A DNA stretch of 64,000 bases. Origin: Pseudonocardia kujensis. Its GTDB lineage: Bacteria > Actinomycetota > Actinomycetes > Mycobacteriales > Pseudonocardiaceae. Positions 7,763 through 17,435 of the stretch are shown piece after piece; position 1 is the stretch's first letter, and the number at the start of each line of letters is the position of its first letter. The notes beneath the pieces were generated by a model, which saw only the letters and a list, made by a program, of their open reading frames with translations, did not search any database and was not told the DNA's origin. Location: positions 55,591 through 119,590 of the forward strand of contig NZ_JAJSOK010000018.1 of NCBI RefSeq assembly GCF_021283305.1, read 5' to 3'. The translations under genes and the position numbers were made by a program.

Positions 7763-9256
7763 ATGACCCTCGCCACCGAGGTGCCACACCTCTCCTCCGC
7801 CGTCGCGGCCCGCCTGGCGCTGCCGCCCCACGTGTTCGTCGACGGGCAGGCGGTCCCCGCGCTGAGCGGGCGGACGATCCCCGTACTGGACCCGGCTACC
7901 GGCAACCGGATCGCCACCGCCGCGGACGGCGACGCCGTGGACGTCGACCGCGCCGTGCAGGCCGCGGTCCGGGCCTTCGATCCCGCGTCCCCGTGGCGGA
8001 CCATGACCCCGCTGGAGCGGGGCAAGGTGCTGCACCGCATCGGGGACGCCATCCTCGAGCGGGCCGACGAGTTCGCCGAGCTCGAGGTGCTCGACGCCGG
8101 CAAGGTCCGCGGGGCGGCCCGCGGGATCGACGTCGACTTCGCGGCCCGCTGCTTCCACTACTTCGCCGGCTGGCCGACCAAGATCGTCGGCTCCACCGTG
8201 CCGACCTCGCATCCCGGCATCCACGTCGCCACCGAGAAGGACCCGGTCGGCGTGGTCGGGGCGATCACCGCGTGGAACTTCCCGCTGCTGCTCTGCGGCT
8301 GGAAGCTCGCACCGGCCCTCGCCGCGGGGTGCACCGTCGTGCTCAAGCCCTCGGAGGAGACCCCGCACTCCGCGCTCTGGCTCGCCGAGCTGGCCGTCGA
8401 GGCCGGGCTGCCCGCGGGCGTGCTCAACGTGGTCCCCGGGCGTGGCGCCGAGGCCGGCCGGGCGCTGGTCGAGCACCCGGGCATCGACAAGATCACCTTC
8501 ACCGGCTCGACCGCGGTGGGCAAGGAGATCGCTCGCCGGGCCGCCGACCAGGTCAAGCGGGTCACCCTCGAGCTGGGCGGGAAGAGCGCGAACATCATCT
8601 TCGCCGACGCGGACCTGGACGCCGCCGTGACGGGTTCCGCGGGTGGCCTCTTCTGGCACTCCGGCCAGACCTGCTCCGCCCCCTCCCGGCTGTTCGTCCA
8701 CCGCTCGGTGCACGACCAGGTCGTCGGGAAGCTCCGCGCGATCGCGGACGGGCTGCGTCCCGGCCACGGTCTCGACGCCGCCACCGAGCTCGGACCGCTG
8801 GTCAACGCGGCCCAGCAACACAAGGTCGAGGGCCACGTCCGGCTCGCGAGGGAGCAGGGCGCGACCGTCCACGTGGGACCCGCGGTGCCCTGCGCCGGGT
8901 TCTTCCACCCGGCCACGATCATCTCCGACGCGCGGGACGACATGGCCTGCGCCACGGAGGAGATCTTCGGCCCGGTGCTGACCGTCCTGCCCTTCGACGA
9001 CACCGACGAGGTCCTCCGCCGCGCCGACGCCAGCGAGTACGGCCTGGCCGCCGGGATCTGGACCACGGACGTGGCCACCGCCCACCGCGCCACCAAGGCG
9101 CTCCGGGCCGGGACCGTCTACGTCAACGGGTGGGGCCTCACCGACCCCGCCGCGCCCTTCGGCGGCTACCGGCAGTCCGGCTACGGCCGCGACCTCGGTC
9201 CGGACAGCCTCGAGGGCTACCTCGAGACCAAGTCCGTCTGGACCTTCCACGGCTGA
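7763..9256 (+). CDS. Aldehyde dehydrogenase (NAD(P)+-dependent)
   Basis: This 497-residue ALDH-superfamily protein has all catalytic elements: Asn172 in AWNFPLL, Glu270 in LELGGKSAN, and the nucleophile Cys304 in SGQTCSAPSR, with FTGSTAVGKEI forming the cofactor loop. It oxidises an aldehyde to the acid, using the product of the downstream alcohol dehydrogenase. The ATG at 7763 follows GAAGGGA; the open frame extends upstream through the operator, so the later start is preferred. It is the first gene of the plus-strand operon. Confidence 0.9.
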   Translation: MTLATEVPHLSSAVAARLALPPHVFVDGQAVPALSGRTIPVLDPATGNRIATAADGDAVDVDRAVQAAVRAFDPASPWRTMTPLERGKVLHRIGDAILERADEFAELEVLDAGKVRGAARGIDVDFAARCFHYFAGWPTKIVGSTVPTSHPGIHVATEKDPVGVVGAITAWNFPLLLCGWKLAPALAAGCTVVLKPSEETPHSALWLAELAVEAGLPAGVLNVVPGRGAEAGRALVEHPGIDKITFTGSTAVGKEIARRAADQVKRVTLELGGKSANIIFADADLDAAVTGSAGGLFWHSGQTCSAPSRLFVHRSVHDQVVGKLRAIADGLRPGHGLDAATELGPLVNAAQQHKVEGHVRLAREQGATVHVGPAVPCAGFFHPATIISDARDDMACATEEIFGPVLTVLPFDDTDEVLRRADASEYGLAAGIWTTDVATAHRATKALRAGTVYVNGWGLTDPAAPFGGYRQSGYGRDLGPDSLEGYLETKSVWTFHG

Positions 9257-9274
9257 GAACAGGAGACCCGAGAG

Positions 9275-10390
9275 ATGAAGACACGAGCCGCCGTCCTGAC
9301 CGGCTACCACAAGCCCTTCGAGATCCGCGAGGTCGAGCTGGACGAGCCCCGCGCGGGCGAGGTCCTGCTCAAGATGTCCGCTGCCGGCCTGTGCCACTCC
9401 GACCTGCACATGGTCGACGGGGACAACGTCGTCCGGTTCCCGATCGTCGGCGGGCACGAGGCTGCCGGCATCGTCGAGCGGGTCGGCCCCGGGGTGACGA
9501 GGGTGCAGCCCGGCGACCACGTCGTCTGCAGCTTCATCCCGTCCTGCGGGGTGTGCCGCTACTGCTCCACCGGCCGGCAGAACCTCTGCAACCAGGGCGC
9601 GACGATCCTCGAGGGCTCGATGCCCGACGGGACCTTCCGCATGCACGATCCCGAGCTGGGCGACATCGGCGCCTTCTGCATGCTCGGTGCCTTCGCCGAG
9701 TACTCCACGGTGTCCGAGCTGTCCTGCGTGAAGGTCGACGAGTGGCTGCCGCTGGACAAGGCGGTGCTCGTCGGTTGCGGCGTCCCGACCGGCTGGGGGA
9801 GCGCGGTCAACGCGGGCGGGGTCAAGCCCGGGGACACCGTGGTGATCTACGGCCTGGGCGGCGTCGGCATGAACGCCGTCCAAGGCGCGGCGCACGCCGG
9901 CGCGAAGTACGTGATCTGCGTGGACCCGGTGGCGTTCAAGCGGGAGACCGCCCAGGAGTTCGGCGCCACGCACGTCTTCGCCACGGCCGAGGAGGCCGCG
10001 AAGGCCGTCACCGAGCTGACCTGGGGCGACGGCGCCGACCAGGCGATCTGCGTGGTCGGGGTGATGACCGAGGAGGTGATCAGGGACGCGTTCGACGTGA
10101 TCGGCAAGGGCAGCACCGTCGTCGTCACCGGGGTGGCGAACCCCGCCGACCTCACCGTGCACGTGTCCGGGTCCGACATGGTGTTCAACCAGAAGACGAT
10201 CAAGGGCACGCTGTTCGGCTCGTCGAACCCGCAGTACGACATCGTCCGGATGCTGCGCCTCTACGACGCCGGCCAGCTCAAGCTCGACGAGCTCATCACC
10301 CGGCGCTACACGCTCGACCAGATCAACGACGGCTACCAGGACCTGCGCGACGGAAAGATCATCCGCGGCGTCATCGACTACTCGAAGTGA
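9275..10390 (+). CDS. Zn-dependent alcohol dehydrogenase, NDMA-dependent (Rxyl_3153) type
   Basis: This 371-residue medium-chain dehydrogenase has catalytic zinc ligands in GLCHSDLH and GGHEAAGIVE, and a structural zinc cluster CGVCRYCSTGRQNLC. The nucleotide-binding loop is YGLGGVGMNAV. The overall pattern (SFIPSCGVCRYC, GTFRMH) is that of the NDMA-dependent alcohol dehydrogenases, which hold a tight NAD(H) and reoxidise it with mycofactocin. No mycofactocin synthesis genes are in this window, so that link is from family knowledge. It probably starts the pathway by oxidising an alcohol for the ALDH 18 bp upstream. Confidence 0.88.
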   Translation: MKTRAAVLTGYHKPFEIREVELDEPRAGEVLLKMSAAGLCHSDLHMVDGDNVVRFPIVGGHEAAGIVERVGPGVTRVQPGDHVVCSFIPSCGVCRYCSTGRQNLCNQGATILEGSMPDGTFRMHDPELGDIGAFCMLGAFAEYSTVSELSCVKVDEWLPLDKAVLVGCGVPTGWGSAVNAGGVKPGDTVVIYGLGGVGMNAVQGAAHAGAKYVICVDPVAFKRETAQEFGATHVFATAEEAAKAVTELTWGDGADQAICVVGVMTEEVIRDAFDVIGKGSTVVVTGVANPADLTVHVSGSDMVFNQKTIKGTLFGSSNPQYDIVRMLRLYDAGQLKLDELITRRYTLDQINDGYQDLRDGKIIRGVIDYSK

Positions 10391-10400
10391 GGACCAACCC

Positions 10401-10889
10401 ATGAGCGACGTCGACCTCCGCCTCGATCGGCTCGAGAGCACTCTCGCGGTCCACCGCCTGATCTCCCAGTACGCCCACGCCTTCGACAGCCAGGACCTGG
10501 CCCTGCTGCGCTCGATCTGGCACGACGGCGCCGAGCTGCGCCTCGGCGAGCCCTTCGGCGACTTCGCGGGCATCGACGGCATCGTGGAGGCCGCGCACCT
10601 GCTCTGGTCCCAGAGCCCCCGCATGCACCACTGGATGAGCAACGTCGTCGTCGATCTCGGTACCGACGGCGACGACGCCACCGCGATCTCGGCGCTCGAC
10701 TGCCTCGTCACCAACGTCGAGCTCGGACCGACCCAGGTCGGCGGCGTCTACCGCGACCGGTTCGAACGCCGCGACGGCCGCTGGGGCCTGACCGAGCGTG
10801 TCTTCGACCTTCACTACTTCACCCCGATCCCGAACTGGACCCCGGCCCACGGCAGCGAGACGGCCCCCCTCGTCGTCCCCAGCCGGTAG
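10401..10889 (+). CDS. NTF2-like/SnoaL-type protein
   Basis: This 162-residue protein has the cone-shaped alpha+beta NTF2-like fold pattern: a long N-terminal helix (LAVHRLISQYAHAFDSQD), LRSIWHDGAEL, then a beta sheet ending GVYRDRFERRDGRWGLTERVF. Members include hydratases, isomerases, dehydratases and dioxygenase small subunits. The Tyr/His/Asp residues that could act as catalysts (YAHAFDSQD, MHHWMSN) are present, so an enzyme role such as dehydration is possible. It lies 10 bp after the alcohol dehydrogenase gene with its own ATG. The precise reaction is unknown. Confidence 0.75.
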   Translation: MSDVDLRLDRLESTLAVHRLISQYAHAFDSQDLALLRSIWHDGAELRLGEPFGDFAGIDGIVEAAHLLWSQSPRMHHWMSNVVVDLGTDGDDATAISALDCLVTNVELGPTQVGGVYRDRFERRDGRWGLTERVFDLHYFTPIPNWTPAHGSETAPLVVPSR

Positions 10890-10912
10890 CCGGACCCGAC
10901 GGAAAGCAGGCC

Positions 10913-11680
10913 ATGAGCACTTCCCCCGCCGGACATCTCGCCGACCTGACCGGCAAGGTCGCGATCGTCACCGGCGCAGCCAGCGGAATCGGCCGGGCCA
11001 CGGTCGAACTCTTCGTCGAGCGCGGCGTCCACGTCGTGGCGGAGGACCGCGATCGGGCCGTCGAGAAGCTGGCGGGCCCATCGGTCGCGCCCCTGGTCGC
11101 CGACGTCACCGAGGAGGACAGCGCCCGACACGCCGTCTCCCTCGCTCGGGACCGATTCGGCCGCCTGGACGTCCTGGTCAACAACGCCGGCGTCATCATC
11201 AACAAGACGGTTGCCGACATGACGCTCGACGACTGGAACGCGGTCCTCGCGGTCAACGCGACCGGCGCCTTCCTGCACTCCCGCGAGGCGGTCCGGGCAA
11301 TGCTCCCCCAGGGCTCGGGGGCGATCGTGAACGTGGGCTCCTACGCCTGCTTCCAGGCCTTCCCGACCATCGCGGCCTACGCCGCGTCGAAGGGCGCACT
11401 CGCCCAGCTGACCAGGACGCTCGCCCTCGAGGTCATCGGGCACGGGATCCGGGTCAACGCCGTGGGCTCGGGCGACACCGTCACCCACATCCTGGACCAC
11501 ATCCACGACGACGGGCCCGGGTTCCTCGCCGAGCACGGCAGCGGGACCCCCATCGGGCGCGCCGCCCAGCCCCGCGAGATCGCCCAGGTGATCGCGTTCC
11601 TGGCCTCCGAGCAGGCGGCCTACCTCGTCGGGTCGATCGTGATGGCGGACGGCGGCATGAGCGTCGCCGCGGGCTCATGA
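10913..11680 (+). CDS. SDR family oxidoreductase
   Basis: This 255-residue classical SDR has TGAASGIGRATV (about 19-30), NNAG, the SYACFQAF region with the catalytic Ser, and YAASKGALAQLTR. An acidic residue (AEDRDRA) after beta-2 favours NAD+. The C-terminal GSIVMADGGMSV is typical. It follows the NTF2-like gene and shares an ATGA overlap with the MFS gene, so it belongs to the same transcript. It probably oxidises a hydroxyl group in the pathway. Confidence 0.85.
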   Translation: MSTSPAGHLADLTGKVAIVTGAASGIGRATVELFVERGVHVVAEDRDRAVEKLAGPSVAPLVADVTEEDSARHAVSLARDRFGRLDVLVNNAGVIINKTVADMTLDDWNAVLAVNATGAFLHSREAVRAMLPQGSGAIVNVGSYACFQAFPTIAAYAASKGALAQLTRTLALEVIGHGIRVNAVGSGDTVTHILDHIHDDGPGFLAEHGSGTPIGRAAQPREIAQVIAFLASEQAAYLVGSIVMADGGMSVAAGS

Positions 11681-12966
11681 CGGCCGCGGTGCCGCGCCGG
11701 GTCGTGGTCGCGACCCTGGTCGGCAACTTCACCGAGTGGTTCGACTTCGCCGTCTACGGGGCGGTCGCCGTCACACTCGGCAAGGTCTTCTTCCCCTCGA
11801 CGGACGCCGTCGGGTCGCTGCTGGCGTCCCTCGCCGTGTTCGGTGTCGCCTTCGTGTTCCGCCCGCTGGGCGGGGCGGTGCTGGGCTCGGTCGGGGACCG
11901 GTACGGCCGCCGGGTCGCACTGTCGGTCGCGGTGCTCGGCATCAGTGGGGCGACGACGCTGATCGCCGTGCTGCCGTCGTACGCGGCGATCGGGTTCTGG
12001 GCGCCGGTGCTGCTCGTCCTGCTGCGCTGCGTCCAGGGGCTGTCGGCCGGCGGCGAGTGGACGGGGGCCTCGGCGTTCCTCGCCGAGTACGCCCCGGCCG
12101 ACCGGCGCGGTGCGCGGGCCGCGTTGATCTCGGCGTCGGGCGGGCTCGCGATCGTCGCGGGCACCGTGTCGGTGCTGGTCCTGGAGTCGTTCCTGGACCC
12201 GGCGCAGATGCAGTCGTGGGGCTGGCGGCTGCCGTTCCTGCTCGCCGCCCCGCTCGGGCTCGCCGGGCTCTACCTGCGTCTGCGGCTGGCGGAGACGCCG
12301 GTCTACCAGGAGCTCCGCGCCCAGGACGACGTCTCCGCCCGCCCACTGCGCGAGGCCCTGCGCACCGAGCGCAAGGCTCTGCTCATCGCGTTCGCGTGCG
12401 CGTCGATCACCGGCGTCGGCTTCTACTACCTGGCGACGTACTTCGCGAACGCGATGTCCGTGGGTGACGGGTCACGGCGGACCGCGCTGGTCGTCAGCTC
12501 CGCCGCCCTGCTGGTCTACGTGGTGCTCTGCCCGCTCGCCGGCCGGCTGTCCGACCGGATCGGGCGGCGCCCGGTCTACGTCGGCGGCGCGATCGCGCAC
12601 GCAGTGCTGGCCGTCCCCGTCCTGCTGCTCGTCGGGTCCGGGTGGCCGTGGCCCGCCCTCCTGGGCATGGTCGTGTTCGCAGTCCCGCAGGCCGGGCTGA
12701 ACGTCATGTCCTCCATCGTGCTCGTGGAGCTGTTCCCGGCCCGGACCCGCTCCAGCGGGGCCGCGCTGGCCTACAGCCTCGGGGTCGGCCCGATCGCCGG
12801 GACCGCCCCGCTGGTCGCCGCGGCGCTCGCCGCGGGCACCGGCAGCGCGGTCGCCCCCGCGCTCTACCTCGCCGCGATCGCCCTCGCCGTCGGGATCGTC
12901 CTGGCGCGGGTGCTCCCGGAGACCGCGGGCCGGTCGCTGACCGACCCGGTGCCCGTCACCGCCTGA
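11677..12966 (+). CDS. MFS transporter, metabolite:H+ symporter (MHS) type
   Basis: This 429-residue protein has about twelve hydrophobic segments. The start GNFTEWFDFAVYGAVAV and the loop GDRYGRRVALSVAV are hallmarks of the MHS family (ProP, shikimate and dicarboxylate symporters). The charged GGEWTGASAFLAEYAP segment is also typical. The ATG at 11677 overlaps the SDR stop (ATGA); the open frame upstream of it is not coding. It probably imports the carboxylate or related substrate metabolised by the operon. Confidence 0.88.
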   Translation: MTAAVPRRVVVATLVGNFTEWFDFAVYGAVAVTLGKVFFPSTDAVGSLLASLAVFGVAFVFRPLGGAVLGSVGDRYGRRVALSVAVLGISGATTLIAVLPSYAAIGFWAPVLLVLLRCVQGLSAGGEWTGASAFLAEYAPADRRGARAALISASGGLAIVAGTVSVLVLESFLDPAQMQSWGWRLPFLLAAPLGLAGLYLRLRLAETPVYQELRAQDDVSARPLREALRTERKALLIAFACASITGVGFYYLATYFANAMSVGDGSRRTALVVSSAALLVYVVLCPLAGRLSDRIGRRPVYVGGAIAHAVLAVPVLLLVGSGWPWPALLGMVVFAVPQAGLNVMSSIVLVELFPARTRSSGAALAYSLGVGPIAGTAPLVAAALAAGTGSAVAPALYLAAIALAVGIVLARVLPETAGRSLTDPVPVTA

Positions 12967-12993
12967 GTCCCCACTCGACCAACGGAGGTCGAC

Positions 12994-14405
12994 ATGTCCT
13001 CGGATCCTCGGATCGTCGCGCGCCTCGAACGGCTGCCGATGGCCCGCCCGCAATACGGCATCCTGCTCGCGGGCGGCCTCGGGCACCTCTTCCAGGCGCT
13101 CGACATCGTGATCATCGGCTTCATGCTCCCGTACCTGAAGGTCGAGTTCGACCTGTCGAACGGGGAGATCGGCCTGATCGGCGGAGCCGCCCCGATCGGC
13201 ATGATCATCGGCGCGGTCGCCGCCGGTCTGTTCGGCGACCGCCTCGGCCGCAAGAGCGTGATGCTGTACGCGCTGCTGCTGTTCTGCGCGGCCTCGGTCT
13301 CGATCGCGTTCGCGAACGGACTGGTCTTCATCATCGTGGCGCGGATCGTCGCCGGGCTCGGCGGAGGCGCCGAGGCCGCGATCGTGTCGCCGTACATCTC
13401 CGAGTTCGCCACCGGGCGCAACCGCGGCCGGTTCGTCAGCGGCGTCACCCTGTTCTTCTCGCTCGGCAACGTGGTCGCCGCGCTGCTCGGCTCGTTCGTC
13501 GTCCCGCTGGACGACGGCTGGCGGATCACGTCCGTCCTCTGCGGACTGCCCGTCCTCGTCCTGCTGTGGTGGCGGCGTTCGTTGCCGGAGTCCCCGCGCT
13601 GGCTGCTCAGCCAGGGCAGGGTCGCCGAGGCGGACGCGGTGGTCACCCGGCTCGAGGAGCGGGTCGTCGCCGCCACCGGCGGCCGCCCGTTGCCCCCGGT
13701 CCCGGCCATGGTCGACGTCCCGGCGGCACCGCGGGTGTCCACCTCGCCGTGGGAGGTCTGGCGCAACGGGCTCGCGCGGGTCACCACCGCGACCTGGCTG
13801 TCGTCGTTCGTGTTCCTGTTCGCGTTCTTCGGCTCACCTGGATGCCGTCACTGTTCCTGGAGATCGGAGTGGCCCCGGGGGTCGCCTCGCTCTACAGCTT
13901 CCTGCTGTTCGTGGCGCAGCCGGTCGGCTACCTCGCCGCCCTGGCGGTCAGCGACCGGTTCGAGCGGCGCACGCTGCTGGTGACGTTCTTCTCGGTCGCG
14001 ACGGTCGCGTCCGTCGCGCTCGCCCTGGTACCGCGCGACAGCGTGGCGCTGCTGTTCATCGGCATGGCCCTGTCGATCTGCATCACGTGCATCTCGGGGA
14101 TCTTCTTCCCCTACTCCTCGGAGGTGTACCCGACGGCGGTGCGTGCCACCGGTGCCGGGCTCGTCTCCACCGCGGGCAACGTCGGTGCGCTCGCCGCGCC
14201 CGTCGCGATCGGGTACGCGTTCGGGACCGTGGGTTTCGGCGGGGTCTTCCTGGCGATGGCGGCCCTGCTCGCGGTCGGCGCCCTGGTGATCCGCACGCTG
14301 GGCCCGCGGGTCACCGGCAAGACCCTCGAGCAGGTGTTCGCCGACGAGGCCGGCGAGGTGCCCGCGGCGTCCGCGCCGGTCGTCGAGAAGGAGGCGACGG
14401 CATGA
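12994..14405 (+). pseudogene. MFS transporter with a frameshift near 13835
   Basis: The N-terminal 280 residues form half of an MFS transporter of the aromatic-acid/H+ symporter type (FQALDIVIIGFMLPYLKVEF, GDRLGRKSVMLY, LPESPRWLLSQGR). At the bases reading GGCTCACCTGG the frame is lost. The plus-one-base frame continues as WMPSLFLEIGVAPG and runs through the remaining six helices to EVYPTAVRATGAG and the end at 14405. The total length of 470 codons plus two bases fits loss of one base. The stop overlaps the next ATG, so the operon layout is intact. This is a recent inactivation or a sequencing error. Confidence 0.8.
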
Positions 14406-15175
14406 CGCTTCCGGAGTCCGACATCGCGGACGTCGGCCGGGGCCCCGCGGTGCTGTTCAGCCACGGCACGCTGCTCGACCGGACCATGTTCGCGCCGCAG
14501 ACCGCGGTACTGGCGGAGCGCTACCGGACCCTCGCCTACACCAGCCGTGCCGGGACCAGCCGGTACGGCACCGAACGATCGCTCGACGACCTGGTCGACG
14601 ACTGCCTCGCCGTCGCCGACGGCGCGCGGATCGAGCGGTTCGTGCTGGTCGGCATGTCCGTCGGCGGGTTCATGGCGGTGGAGCTGGCGCTCCGGTACCC
14701 GCAGCGCGTCGCGGGGCTGGTCCTCATGTCCACCCAGGCCGCGGCGTACACCGCCGAGGAACACGAGACGTTCGGCGCGCTGCTCGAGCCGCTGGACCGC
14801 GACGGGCCGATCCCGGAGCACGTCGTCGAGGCCTTCGTGCCGGTGATCTTCGGCAAGCAGGCGCCGGACGAGCTGGTCGAGCGCTGGACCACCCGATGGC
14901 GGCAGCGCCCGGCGCGGTCGCTGTACGGCGAGTACCGCTCGTGGATCGACAAGCCCGACCGGCTGCCGGACCTCGAACGGCTCACCGTGCCCACACTCGT
15001 GGTGCACGGCGAGGGGGACGACGGCATCGCCATCCGGCATGCCCACGACATGCACGCACGCCTCCCGCGGTCGACCTTCGTCCCGATCGCGGACTCCGGG
15101 CACCTCGTCACCGAGGAGCAGCCCGAGGCCGTCACGAGGGCGATCGCGAACTGGCTGGGGGAGATCCATGAGTGA
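14402..15175 (+). CDS. Alpha/beta hydrolase (enol-lactonase-like)
   Basis: This 257-residue alpha/beta hydrolase has the oxyanion segment FSHGTLLDR, the nucleophile elbow GMSVGG (Ser86), an acidic candidate in GEGDDG and the catalytic His in DSGHLVTEE. It resembles 3-oxoadipate enol-lactonases and related C-C or ester hydrolases. It begins with an ATG overlapping the MFS stop and ends overlapping the SDR start, so it is fully coupled. It could hydrolyse an ester or lactone taken up by the adjacent transporter. The substrate is unknown. Confidence 0.83.
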   Translation: MTLPESDIADVGRGPAVLFSHGTLLDRTMFAPQTAVLAERYRTLAYTSRAGTSRYGTERSLDDLVDDCLAVADGARIERFVLVGMSVGGFMAVELALRYPQRVAGLVLMSTQAAAYTAEEHETFGALLEPLDRDGPIPEHVVEAFVPVIFGKQAPDELVERWTTRWRQRPARSLYGEYRSWIDKPDRLPDLERLTVPTLVVHGEGDDGIAIRHAHDMHARLPRSTFVPIADSGHLVTEEQPEAVTRAIANWLGEIHE

Positions 15176-15899
15176 CCTCACGGGCGAAATCGCCGTCGTC
15201 ACCGGCGGGAGCCGGGGGATCGGTGCCGCCGTCGTCATCGCGCTGGCCGGGGCGGGCGCGAGCGTCGTCGTCGCCGGGGGCTCGGAGAAGCACGGGCGAG
15301 CCCTCGCCGACGACGTCGGCGCCTGTTACCTCGCGCACGACGTCAGCTCCGAGGAGTCCTGGGAGCGTCTGCTCACGCAGGTCTCCACGGACCTCGGCGA
15401 GGTCACCGTGCTGGTGAACAACGCCGGCGTGCTCGACCCGGGGCCCGACATCAGCGACACCACCGTCGAGAACTTCGACCGGCACTACCGTGTCAACCAG
15501 CTCGGGGTGTTCCTCGGCATGCGGGCGGTGGCCGGGGCGATGAAGCGTGCCGGCTCGGGCTCCATCGTCAACCTCTCCTCGATCGGCGGGCACCGCGGCT
15601 ACGCCAACCAGATCGGCTACTCGACCACCAAGTGGGCCGTCCGGGGCATGACGAAGTGCGCCGCCGTCGAGCTGGGCCCATACGGGGTGCGGGTCAACTC
15701 GGTGGCCCCGGGCTTCATCAGCACCACGATGATCGACGTCATGCCGGGGGAGCAGATCGACGCCGTCACGGCGGCCACGCCGCTCGGCCGCCGCGGCACC
15801 GCCGAGGAGATCGCCCGCGCCGTGCTCTTCCTGGCGTCGAAGGACTGCCCTTTCGCCACCGGAACCGAGCTGGTGGTCGACGGGGGCCTGGCCCTCTAG
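15168..15899 (+). CDS. SDR family oxidoreductase
   Basis: This 243-residue classical SDR has TGGSRGIGAAVV, NNAGV, NLSSIGGHRG with the catalytic Ser and YSTTKWAVRG with Tyr and Lys. It resembles 3-alpha/20-beta-hydroxysteroid dehydrogenase-like members (NLSSIGG, VNSVAPGFISTTM). The start at 15168 overlaps the hydrolase end by 8 bp. It is the last gene of the plus-strand operon. About 158 bases without a recognisable gene follow before the end of hmgA. Confidence 0.85.
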   Translation: MSDLTGEIAVVTGGSRGIGAAVVIALAGAGASVVVAGGSEKHGRALADDVGACYLAHDVSSEESWERLLTQVSTDLGEVTVLVNNAGVLDPGPDISDTTVENFDRHYRVNQLGVFLGMRAVAGAMKRAGSGSIVNLSSIGGHRGYANQIGYSTTKWAVRGMTKCAAVELGPYGVRVNSVAPGFISTTMIDVMPGEQIDAVTAATPLGRRGTAEEIARAVLFLASKDCPFATGTELVVDGGLAL

Positions 15900-16057
15900 C
15901 GCGTCGTCCGCGGAGCCGGCGTCGTTGCAGAACTGAACCTGGACGAGCACTACCCGGACCAGAAGCTCGCGACGGTTCAGTGGCGCCGGAGCCCGGACTC
16001 ACCCCGAAAGGCCCGCACCGTCCGGACGACCGAGCGAGGCGGAGGCGGGGCGAGGGA

Positions 16058-17389
16058 TCAGCCCGTGAAGCCTCGCTCGATCCCTCGCCAGACGCCGTCG
16101 TAGTCGGCCTGGCGGTGGACGGCGGCGTGGGCGAAGTCGGGGACGGTGATGGGCCAGCGGGTCTCGAACATGAAGGCGAGGGTGTCGGTGATCTTCTGTG
16201 GGGCGAGCTCGGCGCTGCTGGCCTTGCGGTAGGTCTCGGCGTCGGGGCCGTGGGCGCTCCACATGTTGTGCAGGCTGGCGCCGCCGGGGAGGAAGCCTTC
16301 GGCCTTCGCGTCGTAGACGCCGTGGACCAGGCCCATGAACTCGCTCATGACATTGCGGTGGTACCAGGGCGGGCGGAAGGTGTCCTCGCCGACGAGCCAG
16401 CGCGGGGCGAAGACGACGAAGTCGGCTCCTGCCTGCCCGGGGGTGTCGGTGGGCGAGGTGAGCACCGTGTAGATCGACGGGTCGGGGTGGTCGTAGGAGA
16501 CCGTGCCGAGCACGTTGAACCGTGCCGTGTCGTACTTGTAGGCCGAGTGGGTGCCGTGCCAGGCGACGACGTCGAGCGGGGAGTGGTCGTAGTCGGCGGC
16601 CCAGAGCTGACCGGCGTACTTCTGCACGACCTGGACGGTCTCCTCGCGGTCCTCGTAGGCGGCGACGGGGTAGAGGAAGTCGCGGGGGTTGGCCAGGCCG
16701 TTCGCGCCGATCGGGCCGAGCTCGGGCAGCACGAAGGGTTGGCCGTAGTTCTCGCAGACGTAGCCGCGGGCGGGCCCGTCGGGCAGCTCGACGCGGAAGC
16801 GGACCCCGCGGCCGATCACGGCGATCTCCCCGGGGGCGGCGTGGAGGCGGCCGTACTCGGTGTGCAGCAGCAGCGCGCCCTGCTGGGGGACGAGCAGGAG
16901 CTCGCCGTCGGCGTCGACGAAGTAGCGGTCGGTCATCGAGCGGTCGGCGGCGTAGAGGTGGATCCCGATGCCGGCACGTTGGCGGACGTCGCCGTTGGTG
17001 CCGACGGTGTAGAGGCCGTCGACGAAGTCGGTGGGCTGTTGCGGGAGGGGCAGTGGGTCCCAGCGCAACCGGTTGGGGTCGGTGATCCCGGTGGTGTCCG
17101 GGGCTGAGCGGAGCAGACCGGTGTCGATGCGGCGGAACGGCGGGTGCGCGGCCGAGGGCCGGATCCGGTAGACCCAGCTGCGCCGGTTGACCGCGCGAGG
17201 CTCGGTGAACGCGGTCGCGCTGTGCTGCTCGGCGTAGAGACCGCGCGGGGCCTGTTGCGGGGAGTTGCGCCCGACGGGCAGGGCGCCGGGGACGGCCTCG
17301 GAGGCGTGCTCGTTCCCGAAGCCCGACGAGTAGGTCAGCTCGGCTCCGGTACCGCGCGCGGCGGCCGGTGAGGGCAGTGTGCTGGTCAT
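16058..17389 (-). CDS. hmgA: Homogentisate 1,2-dioxygenase
   Basis: The enzyme opens the ring of homogentisate to maleylacetoacetate in tyrosine/phenylalanine catabolism, using Fe(II) and O2. The 443 residues match the family length. Diagnostic segments are [19 protein letters not shown] at the start, [19 protein letters not shown] with the catalytic His, [12 protein letters not shown] with the His and Glu iron ligands, and [10 protein letters not shown] with the third ligand. Two ATGs, six bases apart, are possible; the second (17389) has better spacing from GGAGG. No hydroxyphenylpyruvate dioxygenase or fumarylacetoacetase gene is next to it. It shows that the host respires oxygen. Confidence 0.95.
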   Translation of the reverse strand: MTSTLPSPAAARGTGAELTYSSGFGNEHASEAVPGALPVGRNSPQQAPRGLYAEQHSATAFTEPRAVNRRSWVYRIRPSAAHPPFRRIDTGLLRSAPDTTGITDPNRLRWDPLPLPQQPTDFVDGLYTVGTNGDVRQRAGIGIHLYAADRSMTDRYFVDADGELLLVPQQGALLLHTEYGRLHAAPGEIAVIGRGVRFRVELPDGPARGYVCENYGQPFVLPELGPIGANGLANPRDFLYPVAAYEDREETVQVVQKYAGQLWAADYDHSPLDVVAWHGTHSAYKYDTARFNVLGTVSYDHPDPSIYTVLTSPTDTPGQAGADFVVFAPRWLVGEDTFRPPWYHRNVMSEFMGLVHGVYDAKAEGFLPGGASLHNMWSAHGPDAETYRKASSAELAPQKITDTLAFMFETRWPITVPDFAHAAVHRQADYDGVWRGIERGFTG

Positions 17390-17435
17390 CGACATCCTCC
17401 TCCGTCGGTCGAATGTGCGAGTCGGTCCGAGGGTC

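Noticed and set aside
7739..10714. 991-codon open frame on the minus strand
   Set aside because: It lies opposite aldehyde and alcohol dehydrogenase genes that have all catalytic residues; no protein motif of its own.
15900..16057. Possible small plus-strand coding stretch (LNLDEHYPDQKLATVQW) after the last SDR
   Set aside because: No start codon or ribosome site, no family recognised and no downstream continuation; treated as intergenic.
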